Below, one piece after another: positions 1 through 8,624 of a stretch of 64,000 nucleotides of DNA. The stretch lies in NCBI RefSeq assembly GCF_030247195.1, contig NC_080670.1, positions 94,368,711 to 94,432,710 on the forward strand, given 5' to 3'. Position 1 is the first letter of the stretch, and the number at the start of each line of letters is the position of its first letter. The DNA comes from Topomyia yanbarensis. Its lineage: Eukaryota > Arthropoda > Insecta > Diptera > Culicidae. The notes beneath the pieces are model-generated. The model ran no database searches and was not told the origin of the DNA. It worked only from the letters and a program-made list of their open reading frames with translations. Both the position numbers and the translations under genes were made by a program.

Positions 1-5
1 CACTT

Positions 6-237
6 TTGACATGCCCAACGTACAAACTTCGCGCGGATAAACTGAAGCGATCCGCCAAAGATCGCTCCAGACGATCTTACGCAGAAATGCTCAAAAGAGC
101 TGTTCCACTTATCTCCGAAAACCCATTCGTTCTCTTGCCAACTGACGATATCGCCTCTAACGACACTTGCGAGGGGCATTCTTTGGCTCTGCTTGGAAAC
201 TCTAGGAAAAGACCTAATCAAAACTCACCTGAACTTC
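6..237 (+). pseudogene. ORF1 (gag-like) fragment of I-like LINE
   Basis: About 77 residues align almost residue for residue with the stretch after the last CCHC knuckle of the intact ORF1 at 24778-26160; both begin at the CPTYKLRADK motif. Only the basic post-knuckle region is present, and the knuckles themselves would lie left of the window. The frame runs on past the deletion junction into out-of-frame ORF2 sequence and stops at 323, so the apparent C-terminus is not native. Confidence 0.85.
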
Positions 238-625
238 ATGGAGCAACGGGCATCTGGGACGGTGGCTACATTCTATTATCCCGAAGGTATCAACGAATGC
301 TTGGTTTAAGGGCTTGGATATGAACCGAGACTTTATTCGTACTATGTCAAGGCTCATGTCCAACCATTACTCGTTTGATGCGCATCTCCGTCGTATAGGG
401 CTTGCTGACAGTAATCATTGTGTTTGTGAGAATGGCTATCACGACATCGAGCATGTTGTTTGGTTGTGCGCAGAGTACCGTGTTGCCAGGTTCCAACTAA
501 TAGATTCCCTTCGGGCCCGAGGTAGATCACCCTATGTACCAGTCCGGGACGTCCTGGCAAGCCGTGACCACCCCTACATTTTTCTTATCTACTCCTTTTT
601 GAAAACTATTGATGTCCAAGTTTAA
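238..625 (+). pseudogene. ORF2 C-terminal fragment of I-like LINE
   Basis: This matches the last roughly 125 residues of the intact ORF2 at 21099-24785, which lie downstream of RNase H. It includes the terminal Cys/His cluster (HCVCENGYHDIEHVVWLC). The natural stop TAA at 623-625 is retained. Endonuclease, reverse transcriptase and RNase H are all absent, so it is non-coding for any activity. The first part, 238-313, is in a different frame from the upstream ORF1 piece. Confidence 0.85.
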
Positions 626-1070
626 TAAATTTCCCCTATCATTCACAGTAGAACCTCGTCAACCTCTCCCTGTATCTACAATATGGCATTGCTTCACGAG
701 TCTACGATGCATACCTTTCTTGATAACCGTCCATCCAGAACATCATGACACATGTCACAAGTACATCATGACAGCATCGGAGTGCCAATAATCATCCGAA
801 ATATCGACCCTCCCCTCGCCCCTGCGATTACAGGATGGAAACCACTACAATAAAGTGTGCATATCCCCCACAATCATCAACCAGCCACCGAGAATGTCAA
901 TTTTACAATATGTATCCCACTTCCTACCTTTTTCCTTCACTAACATAAGAGGGGAGCAAGCCGCCCCTAAATACGGCTTTCTCTTCCCCCCACTAACACG
1001 TGCGATGTACCTTAAAAAATGAATTATCGGCCTCGTTAAAGCTACCGTATTTGGGCCTAAATAAACTTAG
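626..1070 (+). other. 3' UTR and A-rich tail of the deleted LINE copy
   Basis: It is collinear with the 3' UTR of the full-length element (20650-21098, other strand). Shared landmarks include the segment ending in GGGCCTAAATAAAC, which holds an AATAAA signal. It ends in an A-rich stretch at about 1060-1070. Confidence 0.75.
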
Positions 1071-1813
1071 TTATATAAAAAAAAATTCAATACCATTTAT
1101 TACCTGATCCATTACCTGTTGTAATATCGAAGCACTTGAAGAGGCCCCTTGCGGCAATCGGCTGTATACATATAATCCCTTAATGGTGTTTATAACCATG
1201 AACCCTTTTGATCTATCCGTTAATGACAACTGGGTATATGCCCCCTCCAGGTCTAATGCACAAAATATTCGACAACCAGCCAATTTTGCAAAAATGTCCT
1301 GAGGAACAGGTAACGGATACGTATTTGATACAATCCTTTAAATAATTGAAACTTTGCAGTCAATCACTAGACGAATGGCATTATTTTTCTTGATAACTAT
1401 TACAACCGGTGAAGCCCATTCGCTAGTCTTTATAGGTGTGATGACTTTTTCGTTTTCTAATTTAGTCAAGTAGTCCAAAACCTTTTCCCTTAACCTATAA
1501 GGGACGTCGTACGCTTTTTTAAAAATAGGAGGACCTTCTTTAAGAACTAATTCGGCCTCAAAATTATTAATGGGAGTTGAAAAATCTTTGGTGAATACTT
1601 TTGAAATTTTTTTCTTAACATTTTATACCAAGGCACCGCTTTGTAGATCAACCAAATTGTTTATAGTGAATGAATCAGTAAAATAATTTTTCCAGTTGGG
1701 GTAGAATACGTCTAACCAAGTTCTCCCTAATAATGGCACAAAAACATAATTGCATCGTATCACCAATAACTGTAAATTTGCTATTTTGCCTCTATGGTTC
1801 ACTACCACATTTA
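1071..1813 (-). pseudogene. Ty3/Gypsy pol fragment: end of protease and start of RT
   Basis: On the minus strand, 1813 to 1623 encodes the end of a retropepsin region (LLGRTWLDVFYPNW). The track to 1071 encodes RT with the motif-A region (CALDLEGAYTQL) and the RLPQGASS motif. A stop near 1624 and frame changes around 1300 break it. The catalytic YxDD motif is not reached because the I-like LINE copy ends at 1070. This is the downstream half of the element whose gag/protease start lies at 6101-6891. The halves are separated by the LTR element at 1814-6096, and removing that element plus one TSD copy restores the reading frame exactly. Confidence 0.8.
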
Positions 1814-2017
1814 TGTGGGACAAATGGGTTATCCCTCGGTCCTCTCAAATAGAAAAAAAACTTTTACCGTGTATTTTCTGCTTCTACGCAGGCAGTTGTA
1901 TTCAAGCCACATACTCACACAGTACACTATATTCACCGTTCCATAAATTTACAGAATAAACCGATTTGAAGAGTTTTTCCTGTGTTATTTCTTTTACTCT
2001 GACCGAGTCTTACTACA
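1814..2017 (+). repeat. 5' LTR of the Gypsy element at 1814-6096
   Basis: The 204-bp LTR begins TGTGGGACAAATGGG and ends ACTACA. A polyadenylation-type AATAAA lies at 1955-1960. It carries a 4-bp insertion near its 3' end relative to the other LTR. Confidence 0.9.
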
Positions 2018-2033
2018 TGGGGGCTCAACCCGG
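2018..2033 (+). promoter_or_regulatory. Primer-binding site
   Basis: TGGGGGCTCAACCCGG begins directly after the LTR and starts with the required TGG. The first nine bases fit the 3' end of a tRNA-Pro (discriminator C plus CCA), judged from memory of that tRNA; the inner bases match less well. Confidence 0.55.
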
Positions 2034-2115
2034 ATGGAGTTCCTGTGAAATTTTCGCAAAAAATAGTCAAATCGGAGATTAAACGTCGAGAAAAAAGTTG
2101 ATCTGAAAAATCAAT

Positions 2116-3258
2116 ATGGCTGATCCGGTGGTAAACTTGTGTGCCACATTTACGAAAGTCGGGCTGGAGCAGGAGTGTAAAAAACGAGGCCTTGCGGTGA
2201 GCGGCAGCAAGGTAGAGATGGCGAAGCGGATCGTTGCTCATAATACCAACACAGCTACAAACGATGACCGTCAAGGCATCAACGACGAGGTGTGTGACGG
2301 TAGCCATGGTGACGGTGAAAATGATCCCAATAACGACGATGTTGGAAACTCGAACGAGTATAATGACACCAACGATGAGAACGATGATACTGCTGACGAC
2401 GACGGCAGTTTGGGTGATTCATCCAACGATACGGACGACCACCTTAACGATGACGAAAATGATGAAATGACTAGTAGTAACGATGATAGCAAAGATTTCT
2501 ACACAGCTTTGCACTCAACACCAAAGAATAGGAAGAAATTGATCAAAGTGCCCCAACCGTATTCTTTCCGTGACGTTGAGTTTGGTGCCAAAGACGTAAA
2601 AATATGAATCCGCCAATTTGAGGAAATGTCAGCGTCTGCCTATTAAAGCGACGAACAAAAGTTAATCATGCTACGAAAGAAGTTAACGGGAACAGCAACA
2701 CGATTTGTGTTCACACAGCGTAATGTGGGAACATTCTCCAAATTGAAAAAAAAAAAAGCTCTAATTGCCGAGTTTGCCCCTCTCGTGAGAGCGTGTGACG
2801 TTCATCGGCAGTTGGCAGCAAGAAAACGAAAAACAAACGAGCAAATAAGAGATTACATTTACGAGATGCAGCGCACTGCTCTAGCTATTGATCTCGACGA
2901 GCCGAGCATCTGCGAATATATCGTCGACGGCGTTACGAACGAAGAATACCACCGTTCGATGTTGTCCGAAGCTCATTCCATCAAACAACTAAAGGAAAAG
3001 TTGTTTACGTTCGAAAAAGCACAGGCAAAATCCAATAAGAAATCTCGGTCCGATGACCGCTCAGCGCAGAAACGAAATCCACGCGAAAAAGCTGACGAGA
3101 AAAAGCCGAGAGAGAAAGCCGACGGAAAACGACATTGTTTCAACTGTGGCGACCCTACACATGTTGCCAGCGATTGTCCACAAAAAGGCGAAGGCCCAAA
3201 GTGTTTCTCTTGTAACGGTTTCGGCCATCTGTCGAAAGAATGTAGCAAAAAAAGGTGA
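2116..3258 (+). pseudogene. gag of the Gypsy element: SAP-like N-terminus, two zinc knuckles
   Basis: The ATG at 2116 opens with a SAP-like helix-extended-helix motif (residues about 13-45, KKRGLAVSGSKVEMAKR). A very Asp/Asn-rich acidic segment follows (about 50-135), then capsid-like sequence and two CCHC knuckles near 3138-3240 (CFNCGDPTHVASDC and CFSCNGFGHLSKEC). The knuckles bind RNA in gag proteins. The frame is cut by TGA at 2605-2607 and by TAA near 2644. The second open stretch runs 2668-3258 with a lysine-rich linker before the knuckles. The SAP call is by motif only. Confidence 0.75.
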
Positions 3259-5036
3259 AGAGCGTCGTGCGAAGAAAAAGAGTGCTAAAGTAAACACAAT
3301 CGAAGAAGTGAACAAATCACAGTCGGGCGTCAGTGTGAAGATAAACGGTCGCGAGTTATATGCTATTATTGATGCGGGAAGTGATATCTCATTGATGCGA
3401 AGGGATTTGTGGCTTGATATTGAGAAGAATGGAGTCAATATGGAGAGATCCGACATTAAAGTTCGCGGATATGTTGGCAAAGCGGAAACCGTTTGTGGAG
3501 AAGTAATATTGAACGCGAAAATCGAAGATGAAATCTTTTCCATTCGTTTCTATGTTGAGCCGCGAAATGCAATCGATATGCAATTGTTAATCAGTATGGA
3601 CTTTCTCGATGGTGTAAACTACTCGATCACTCCAGATGGTGTACGCCTTCAAAGGTATCAAATCACAAATGTGGAAGAAGATGACTTAAAGTGGATCCGA
3701 CGGATTGAAGAATTCGATGTGGGTAAACTAACGGTACCGTATCAGTATCGTGTAATGGAAATCATCGAGCAGTACAAGCCGGAAACCAGTGTTACCGCGA
3801 AAACCCCGCTGGTGATTAAATTAACAGATAATGAAGTCGCGCGTGAAAATCCCCGGCGTTTGGCCCTGTTGGAAAAAGAGGTTGTGCGAAATCAAATCAA
3901 TGAATGGCTCGACAACGGCATCATCCAATCATCTGACAGCGAATATTCCAGCGCAGTGGTAGTGGTGCCAAAAAAGGACGGCTCACGTTCGTTTGTGTTG
4001 ACTTTCGCGAAGTAAACAAAAAAGTGATCCGTGATAATTTTCCGATGCCAAACGTAGAAGAGCAAATAGACCAGCTATGCAATGCACGAGTGTATACGAA
4101 GCTGAACTTGAAAAACTCCTATTTTCACGTGCCGTGGAGGAAGGTAGCAGAAAGTTTACTGCATTCGTCACTAGTGAAGGGCAATACGAATTTTTTCGTG
4201 CCCCATTCGGCTTGTGCACCAGCGGCAGTGCGTTCGAAAGATTCATCAGTGAAGTGTTTAAAGATTTGATAAGTGACGGCACGATAGTAGTTTTCGTGGA
4301 CGATGTGATTATACCCTCCAAGACGAAGGAAGAAGGACTCGAGCTATTGAAGAAAATGGTTAGTGTTGCTGAAGCCGGCGGATTAATGTATAACTGGAAG
4401 AAATGTGTGTTTCTCCAACGGCGTGTTGAATACATCGGCTATACCGTCTACGATGGACGAGTGGAACCTGCGCCAGGGAAAATAGAGAAGGTGAAACAAT
4501 TTCCTCAACCGACAACTGTCAAGCAACTGCAACGTTTCTACGGGTTGGCGAGCTACTTTAGAAAATTCATTCCGTTCTTCGCTGATATCGCTCGTCCACT
4601 GTCCAACTTGTTGAAAAGAGAAAGCGTGTATAATTTTGACGAGAAAGCCGTGACGTCCTTTCACCAGATTAAGAATATCCTTGCTAGTTATCCAGTTCTA
4701 CGGATCTTTCGACTGGGTGCACAAACGGCGGTTCATACGGACGCCTGTAAGATGGCTCTGGCAGGTATTCTTATGCAGCATTCCGTCGATGATGGTAAGT
4801 TTCACCCATGCTACTATTACAGTCGTTTAACAAATCCTGCTGAACAAAATTACCACTCGTATGATTTGGAAGCATTGGCAGTGATCGAATCTGTAAAAAA
4901 GTTCCGCTGTTATTTGCTAGGCCAAAAGTTCAAGATAGTAACTGACTGCATGGCGTTTACCAGGGATAGACGAGTAGATCCAACGGTGTATCGCAACGTG
5001 TATTCCCTGTATTGTTGGCGAAAAGAAGAGAGGTAA
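3259..5036 (+). pseudogene. pol of the Gypsy element: protease, RT, RNase H (broken)
   Basis: Pol lies in a frame different from gag. The protease shows IIDAGSD near 3367, where the family usually has D-S/T-G. RT follows. A frameshift near 3990 splits DFREVNKK. Motif A near 4098 reads KLNLKNSYFH, so the usual catalytic Asp is Asn. A second frameshift comes near 4140. Motif C (VFVDDV) near 4295 is intact, as is the first RNase H Asp (VHTDACKMALAG). After VTDCMAFT near 4960 the sequence jumps to a segment just before integrase, losing the end of RNase H and the integrase zinc-binding region. TAA closes this track at 5034-5036. Confidence 0.85.
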
Positions 5037-5806
5037 ACCAGAAGTTGAGCTACAACCTATACCTAAAGGCGACGTACCGATGGATACTCTGCATGTTGAT
5101 CATTTTGGACCAATGCCGTCCACCAGGAAGTCGTATAATTACATTCTGACTGTGATCGACGCTTTCTCAAAATTTGTCTGGTTGTTCGTCACAAAATCGA
5201 CGTCCGCCGAGGAAGTCGTAAAGAAACTTCACATTATAAACGATATTTTTGGTAACCCAAGGCGAATTATCTGTGACCGTGGATCCGCATTTACTTCGAC
5301 ACATTTCAAGAAGTTTTGTGATGAGGAAGGAATGGAACTGCCTACGATCATAACCGGTGTTCCTCGAGGAAATGGTCATGTTGAGAGGGTGCATAGAGTC
5401 ATAATTCCGATGTTAACCAAACTGTCTGTGACGAAACCTGATGAATGGTTCAAGCATGTCGTTCCTGTCCAGAAATGCCTGAACAACAGCTGGCAGCGAG
5501 CAATACCCTGTTCCAGTTGATGCTTGGAGTGAAAATGCGGACGAAGGAGGACGAAATTCTTCAGATGCAAGAGCAGTTCGAAAACGAAAGATCTGAATTG
5601 CGGCAGATGGCGCACGAAGGCATCTAGAGAATCCAGCAAGAAAATCGAAAATATTACAATTTACGTCGTAAGCCACCAAAGGGGTACAGAATGGGTGACA
5701 TCGTAGCCATCCCTAGGACCCAGTTCGGAGTCGGACAAAAGGTGAAAAAAAGGTATTTTGGCCCGTACGAGATAGTAAATGTACGAAGTTCGGAAACTCG
5801 ACGATG
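5037..5806 (+). pseudogene. Integrase core and C-terminus of the Gypsy element
   Basis: The strand-transfer core has all three acidic residues: D in HVDHFGPM near 5098, D in ICDRGSAF near 5276 and E in GHVERVHR near 5380. A frameshift near 5510 moves the C-terminal part to another frame. There a basic, RxxPPKGYRMGD-type domain continues to about 5800, with a further stop at 5625-5627. The N-terminal HHCC domain is missing because of the upstream deletion. Confidence 0.85.
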
Positions 5807-5895
5807 AAACGGAAGGCCCCAAGAAAACGTGCACCGCTGGAGACTCCTTGAAGCCTTGGTCACTTCCGGGTCGTGAGTGAAGTCAGGAAAGGCCG

Positions 5896-6096
5896 TGTGG
5901 GACAAACGGGTTACCCCTCGGTCTTCTCAAATAGAAAAAAAAACTTTTACCGTGTATTTTCTGCTTCTACGCAGGCAGTTGTATTCAAGCAACATACTCA
6001 CACAGTACACTTTATTCACCGTTTCATAAATTTACAGAATAAACCGATTTGAAGAGTTTTTCCTGCGTTATTTCTTGTACTCCGACCGAGTCTACA
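5896..6096 (+). repeat. 3' LTR of the Gypsy element at 1814-6096
   Basis: 201 bp, the partner of 1814-2017, beginning TGTGGGACAAACGGG and ending TCTACA. The bases just upstream (AGGAAAGG) are a weak polypurine tract. It is followed by the TTTA target duplicate. Confidence 0.9.
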
Positions 6097-6100
6097 TTTA

Positions 6101-6891
6101 TTTCACCCTCAATATTAAGCTTCGAACCATTCACTACAATCAATTTTTTATTACTTAAGCTTAAAGGTTTTCTAAATTGAGTATAATATTGATTTCTACC
6201 CATCATCGTAACGGACAACCCACAATCAATCTCTATTTGAATTAGTTTTCCTTCAATTTCAACCTCCACAAAACTGGCATCGCTAATTTTGTTAATACAA
6301 GACATCATCATACATTGCAATTCCCCTGAATTGTCATTATCATCCTCATCCGTCCTTAAACTCTGCATTTGTTCACAAAGGTCCTGGCTGTGTTGTCCGT
6401 ATTCCTTGACGTCCACTTCTTCCGTAAAATTAACTGCGTCTCGACTTAGGTTTCTCAGTCTGAAACATTTGCGTTTAATGTGACCTCTTATACCGCAGAA
6501 ATCACACACTAAATCCGCATGCGGTCGATAAGAGTTTCTTTTCCACTCCGTAGCTTTCAAGTTGTTACCGCCTCGGTGAGTTCCTAGTTCATTTCTACCA
6601 AACGATCCTCTTCCCGGCTGCGATCCATTATAACACCTATTAAAACCCAATCTATTTTTCACCGGCCCCCTATTGGAACTTGCTTGTCTAGAGCTGTTAC
6701 GATAAACTGCTGCTAATTTTTCTAAGGCTGCGTTTACGTAGCGATATGAATGCATACATTTGCGATGCAAGCATGTAACGCACATTCAAAATTAAAAGCT
6801 GAATTTTTTCCAGTGTTTGCATTTGTTGACAAATGCTTTCGTGCAGTTTTCGTGTTTCTATTTTCAGGTCATGATTTACAAAACTTTTCAT
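6101..6891 (-). pseudogene. Ty3/Gypsy gag C-terminus, zinc knuckle and protease start
   Basis: This is the upstream half of the minus-strand element that continues at 1071-1813. On the minus strand from 6785 it encodes a basic Arg/Asn-rich gag tail, one CCHC knuckle near 6485-6510 (CDFCGIRGHIKRKC), an acidic spacer and a retropepsin start with IEIDCGLS near 6215, where DSG or DTG is expected. A second frame with gag-like helical sequence runs 6891-6697, suggesting a frameshift near 6785. It stops at 6891 because the LINE at 6894-11857 interrupts it; the rest of gag should lie right of 11871 but is not recognisable. Confidence 0.8.
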
Positions 6892-6893
6892 TG

Positions 6894-7362
6894 GACATTT
6901 TCGCCCGGTGTGAAAATTATTGCAAAGTGGTTTTTAATCGTCAAAAACGTGCTAACTTGCTAAAAAACTTTGGAAAAAGTGAATCCAGATTGAGGAGATA
7001 AAAAGCCAAGCCTCAGAAAAATTATTAAATTGGAGAGGAAAAACCCAGTGAAAGCCAAAAAACTAGTGCCTAGAAAAAAAAGTGAATAGAAACAGAAACC
7101 CAGAAGAGAGGTTATGTGCAGAAAAACATCTGGAAAAGTGAAGAAGAAAATCGAATGAAAAATAGTTTTAAGAAGATTAAGTAGAATAAGTGTAAATATA
7201 TAATCTCAGATCTAAAAATAAATACAAGTCATCCGAAACCCAATAGGGAGAGTATGTGCAGAAAACGAGTTTGGACAAAGTGAAGAAGAAAATCAAAAGT
7301 TTATAGTTTTAAGAAGAATAAGTGCAAATAAATAAAACCCAGATCTAAACATAAAAACGAAA
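6894..7362 (+). promoter_or_regulatory. 5' UTR of the LINE with two imperfect tandem units
   Basis: About 470 bp of A-rich untranslated sequence precede the ORF1 ATG at 7363. It holds two imperfect direct repeats of about 125-140 bp (about 7094-7230 and 7236-7358). Each has GAAACCCA, TATGTGCAGAAAA, AGTGAAGAAGAAAATC, TAGTTTTAAGAAGA and CAGATCTAAA in the same order. Repeated 5' units often carry internal promoters in LINEs; promoter function here is inferred. Confidence 0.6.
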
Positions 7363-7583
7363 ATGAATTCACGAGCAACACGGTCGGCCAGTGCCTCCCA
7401 AAAGGCTGGTGTAAAGGGTAAACTGATACCAACCAACACCTCAGTTCGGAAAGAAGCAGCAGGAACTAAAGACAGGAAGACGATTCAGCAGACACTATCC
7501 GACGTGGCATTCCTCGAACCTCTCGACTTCGAGAAGAAGATACCCAACCACCCGGTCGCGATCGGCAAAATACTCCGAAGATG
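7363..7583 (+). pseudogene. ORF1 N-terminus of the LINE
   Basis: The ATG at 7363 opens a basic, Ser/Thr-rich N-terminus of about 73 residues (MNSRATRSASASQK), ending at HPVAIGKILRR. The frame then runs into inverted sequence and stops at 7593. The natural continuation, beginning VKLGRLRFKIL, is found on the opposite strand near 8545. Confidence 0.75.
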
Positions 7584-8558
7584 TACACGATGAGCTGGTC
7601 TGTATCTATGGAATTCCTTTCCCCCTGTATTCGACTGGCTATTTCGTTCCTCAGCTCCAATAGTGGTTTAAGCCACGTTCTTAATCTTAGCTGTCTGATT
7701 AGATATTCTCTCACTCTTGCTAGTACGGTTTCGACCACGATTGTGTTGTATCCCTGCTCATCTTTGTTTACCGGTAGGTGAGCCCAGTCGTTCTTGGTGT
7801 TCCGGTTTGCTTTTATTCCTCTCTGGGTTCTGTTACCGGATCTCTTCGCTGCCTGCCTTGCTTCCTGCGCTTCGGTATCTTCCATACTAGGGAATTCCTC
7901 TTCTGACTCTTTGTCCAGTAGAGAGTATCCATTGGTCAGTTTCGGGTAATACGTTTCTGCTTCGGCATAGGTCTTCTTCTCCGTTCTCATTGTGCTGAGA
8001 ATGTTTTCCCTCCGTTTGCGCTCCTTGCATTGTCTGTCGTTGGATTGGTGTTTTCCGCCACAGTTTATGTTGATGCTCTTCTTGCAAGGGGTCTCTTTTG
8101 GATGGTCCTCCGAGCATTTTTCGCATTTGTTTCCTCCTCTGTAGACCTTCTGCGAGTGTCCCAACCTCCAGCAGCTCTGGCACTGTTTCACTGAAAACAC
8201 ATACAGCTCCACTCTCAGTGGACAGTCGTACAACCGAATGGAGTCTGGAACTTTTCCACCTTTGACTGTGATCTTGATGTTATTTGTCGGTATCAACTGT
8301 TCTCCTGTTTCCGACAGGGCCCGGCGTTTGATTATCTCAACCTTGACGATCTGTGCGCTTGCGGCTAGGTTGTTCTGAATTTCCTCTTCGTCGTATTCCT
8401 TGGGAACTCCTTTAACGAAGCAAATCGTTTGCAATATCGAAACTGGTGCCAATAGTTTCATATTGTATTTATCGAATTGGATTTTTTCCAACAGAGGGTA
8501 TATTTCCTTCCGCTCTAGAAGGATCTTGAACCGCAGTCGCCCTAGTTTGACTATAATC
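7584..8558 (-). pseudogene. ORF1 central and C-terminal region, inverted within the LINE
   Basis: On the minus strand from 8558 this reads as a LINE ORF1 with an RRM-like/gag region (KFVKGVPKEYDEEE-type). Cys/His knuckles follow between about 8180 and 8020 (CQSCWRLGHSQKVY, CEKCSEDHPKETPC, then a degenerate one with CGGKHQSNDRQC). The first knuckle has Tyr for its last Cys. A charged tail ends at DQLIVY near 7584. It is open on the minus strand, giving a long spurious antisense frame of 418 codons (7466-8722). Its two ends match the ends of the plus-strand ORF1 pieces at 7583 and 8559, which shows it was inverted in place. Confidence 0.8.
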
Positions 8559-8624
8559 GACCACAATCCAGAATCTCGACAAGGAGAACACAGAATAGAC
8601 CAGGGAAATAAAAATGGCCAATAA
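8559..8624 (+). pseudogene. ORF1 C-terminal tail of the LINE
   Basis: The plus-strand tail DHNPESRQGEHRIDQ ends at TAA 8622-8624. It overlaps the ORF2 start ATG (8614) by 11 bases, an arrangement like the 8-base overlap in the LINE at 20637-26597. It follows directly from the end of the inverted segment. Confidence 0.7.

Larger units (their letters stand above)
1..1070 (+). mobile_element. Internally deleted I-like non-LTR retrotransposon copy (5' end outside window)
   Basis: This is a defective sibling of the full-length LINE at 20637-26597. Bases 1-237 match the ORF1 region just after the third zinc knuckle. The sequence then jumps straight to the last quarter of ORF2 and continues through the same 3' UTR to an A-rich end near 1070. 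The junction near 237 has about 2 bp of shared sequence (TC), and the two pieces are joined out of frame. The 3' end abuts a minus-strand Gypsy pol fragment, so this copy probably inserted into that element. The left flank and matching TSD are outside the window. Confidence 0.85.
1814..6096 (+). mobile_element. Ty3/Gypsy LTR retrotransposon (possibly Mag-like), defective, complete ends
   Basis: This 4283-bp element has LTRs at 1814-2017 and 5896-6096, both starting TG and ending CA. A perfect 4-bp duplication TTTA flanks it at 1810-1813 and 6097-6100. The order is gag, protease, RT, RNase H, integrase, all plus strand. Integrase after RNase H identifies Ty3/Gypsy; Mag-like is a guess from gag and pol character. 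By hand the LTRs differ at about nine positions plus two indels, so the insertion is not very recent. Gag stops, pol frameshifts, an altered RT motif A and a deletion between RNase H and integrase make it dead. Confidence 0.9.

Noticed and set aside
2271..2492. Overlapping frames in the acidic gag tract
   Set aside because: Low-complexity GAT/AAC codons open all frames; only the gag frame continues from a domain-bearing start.
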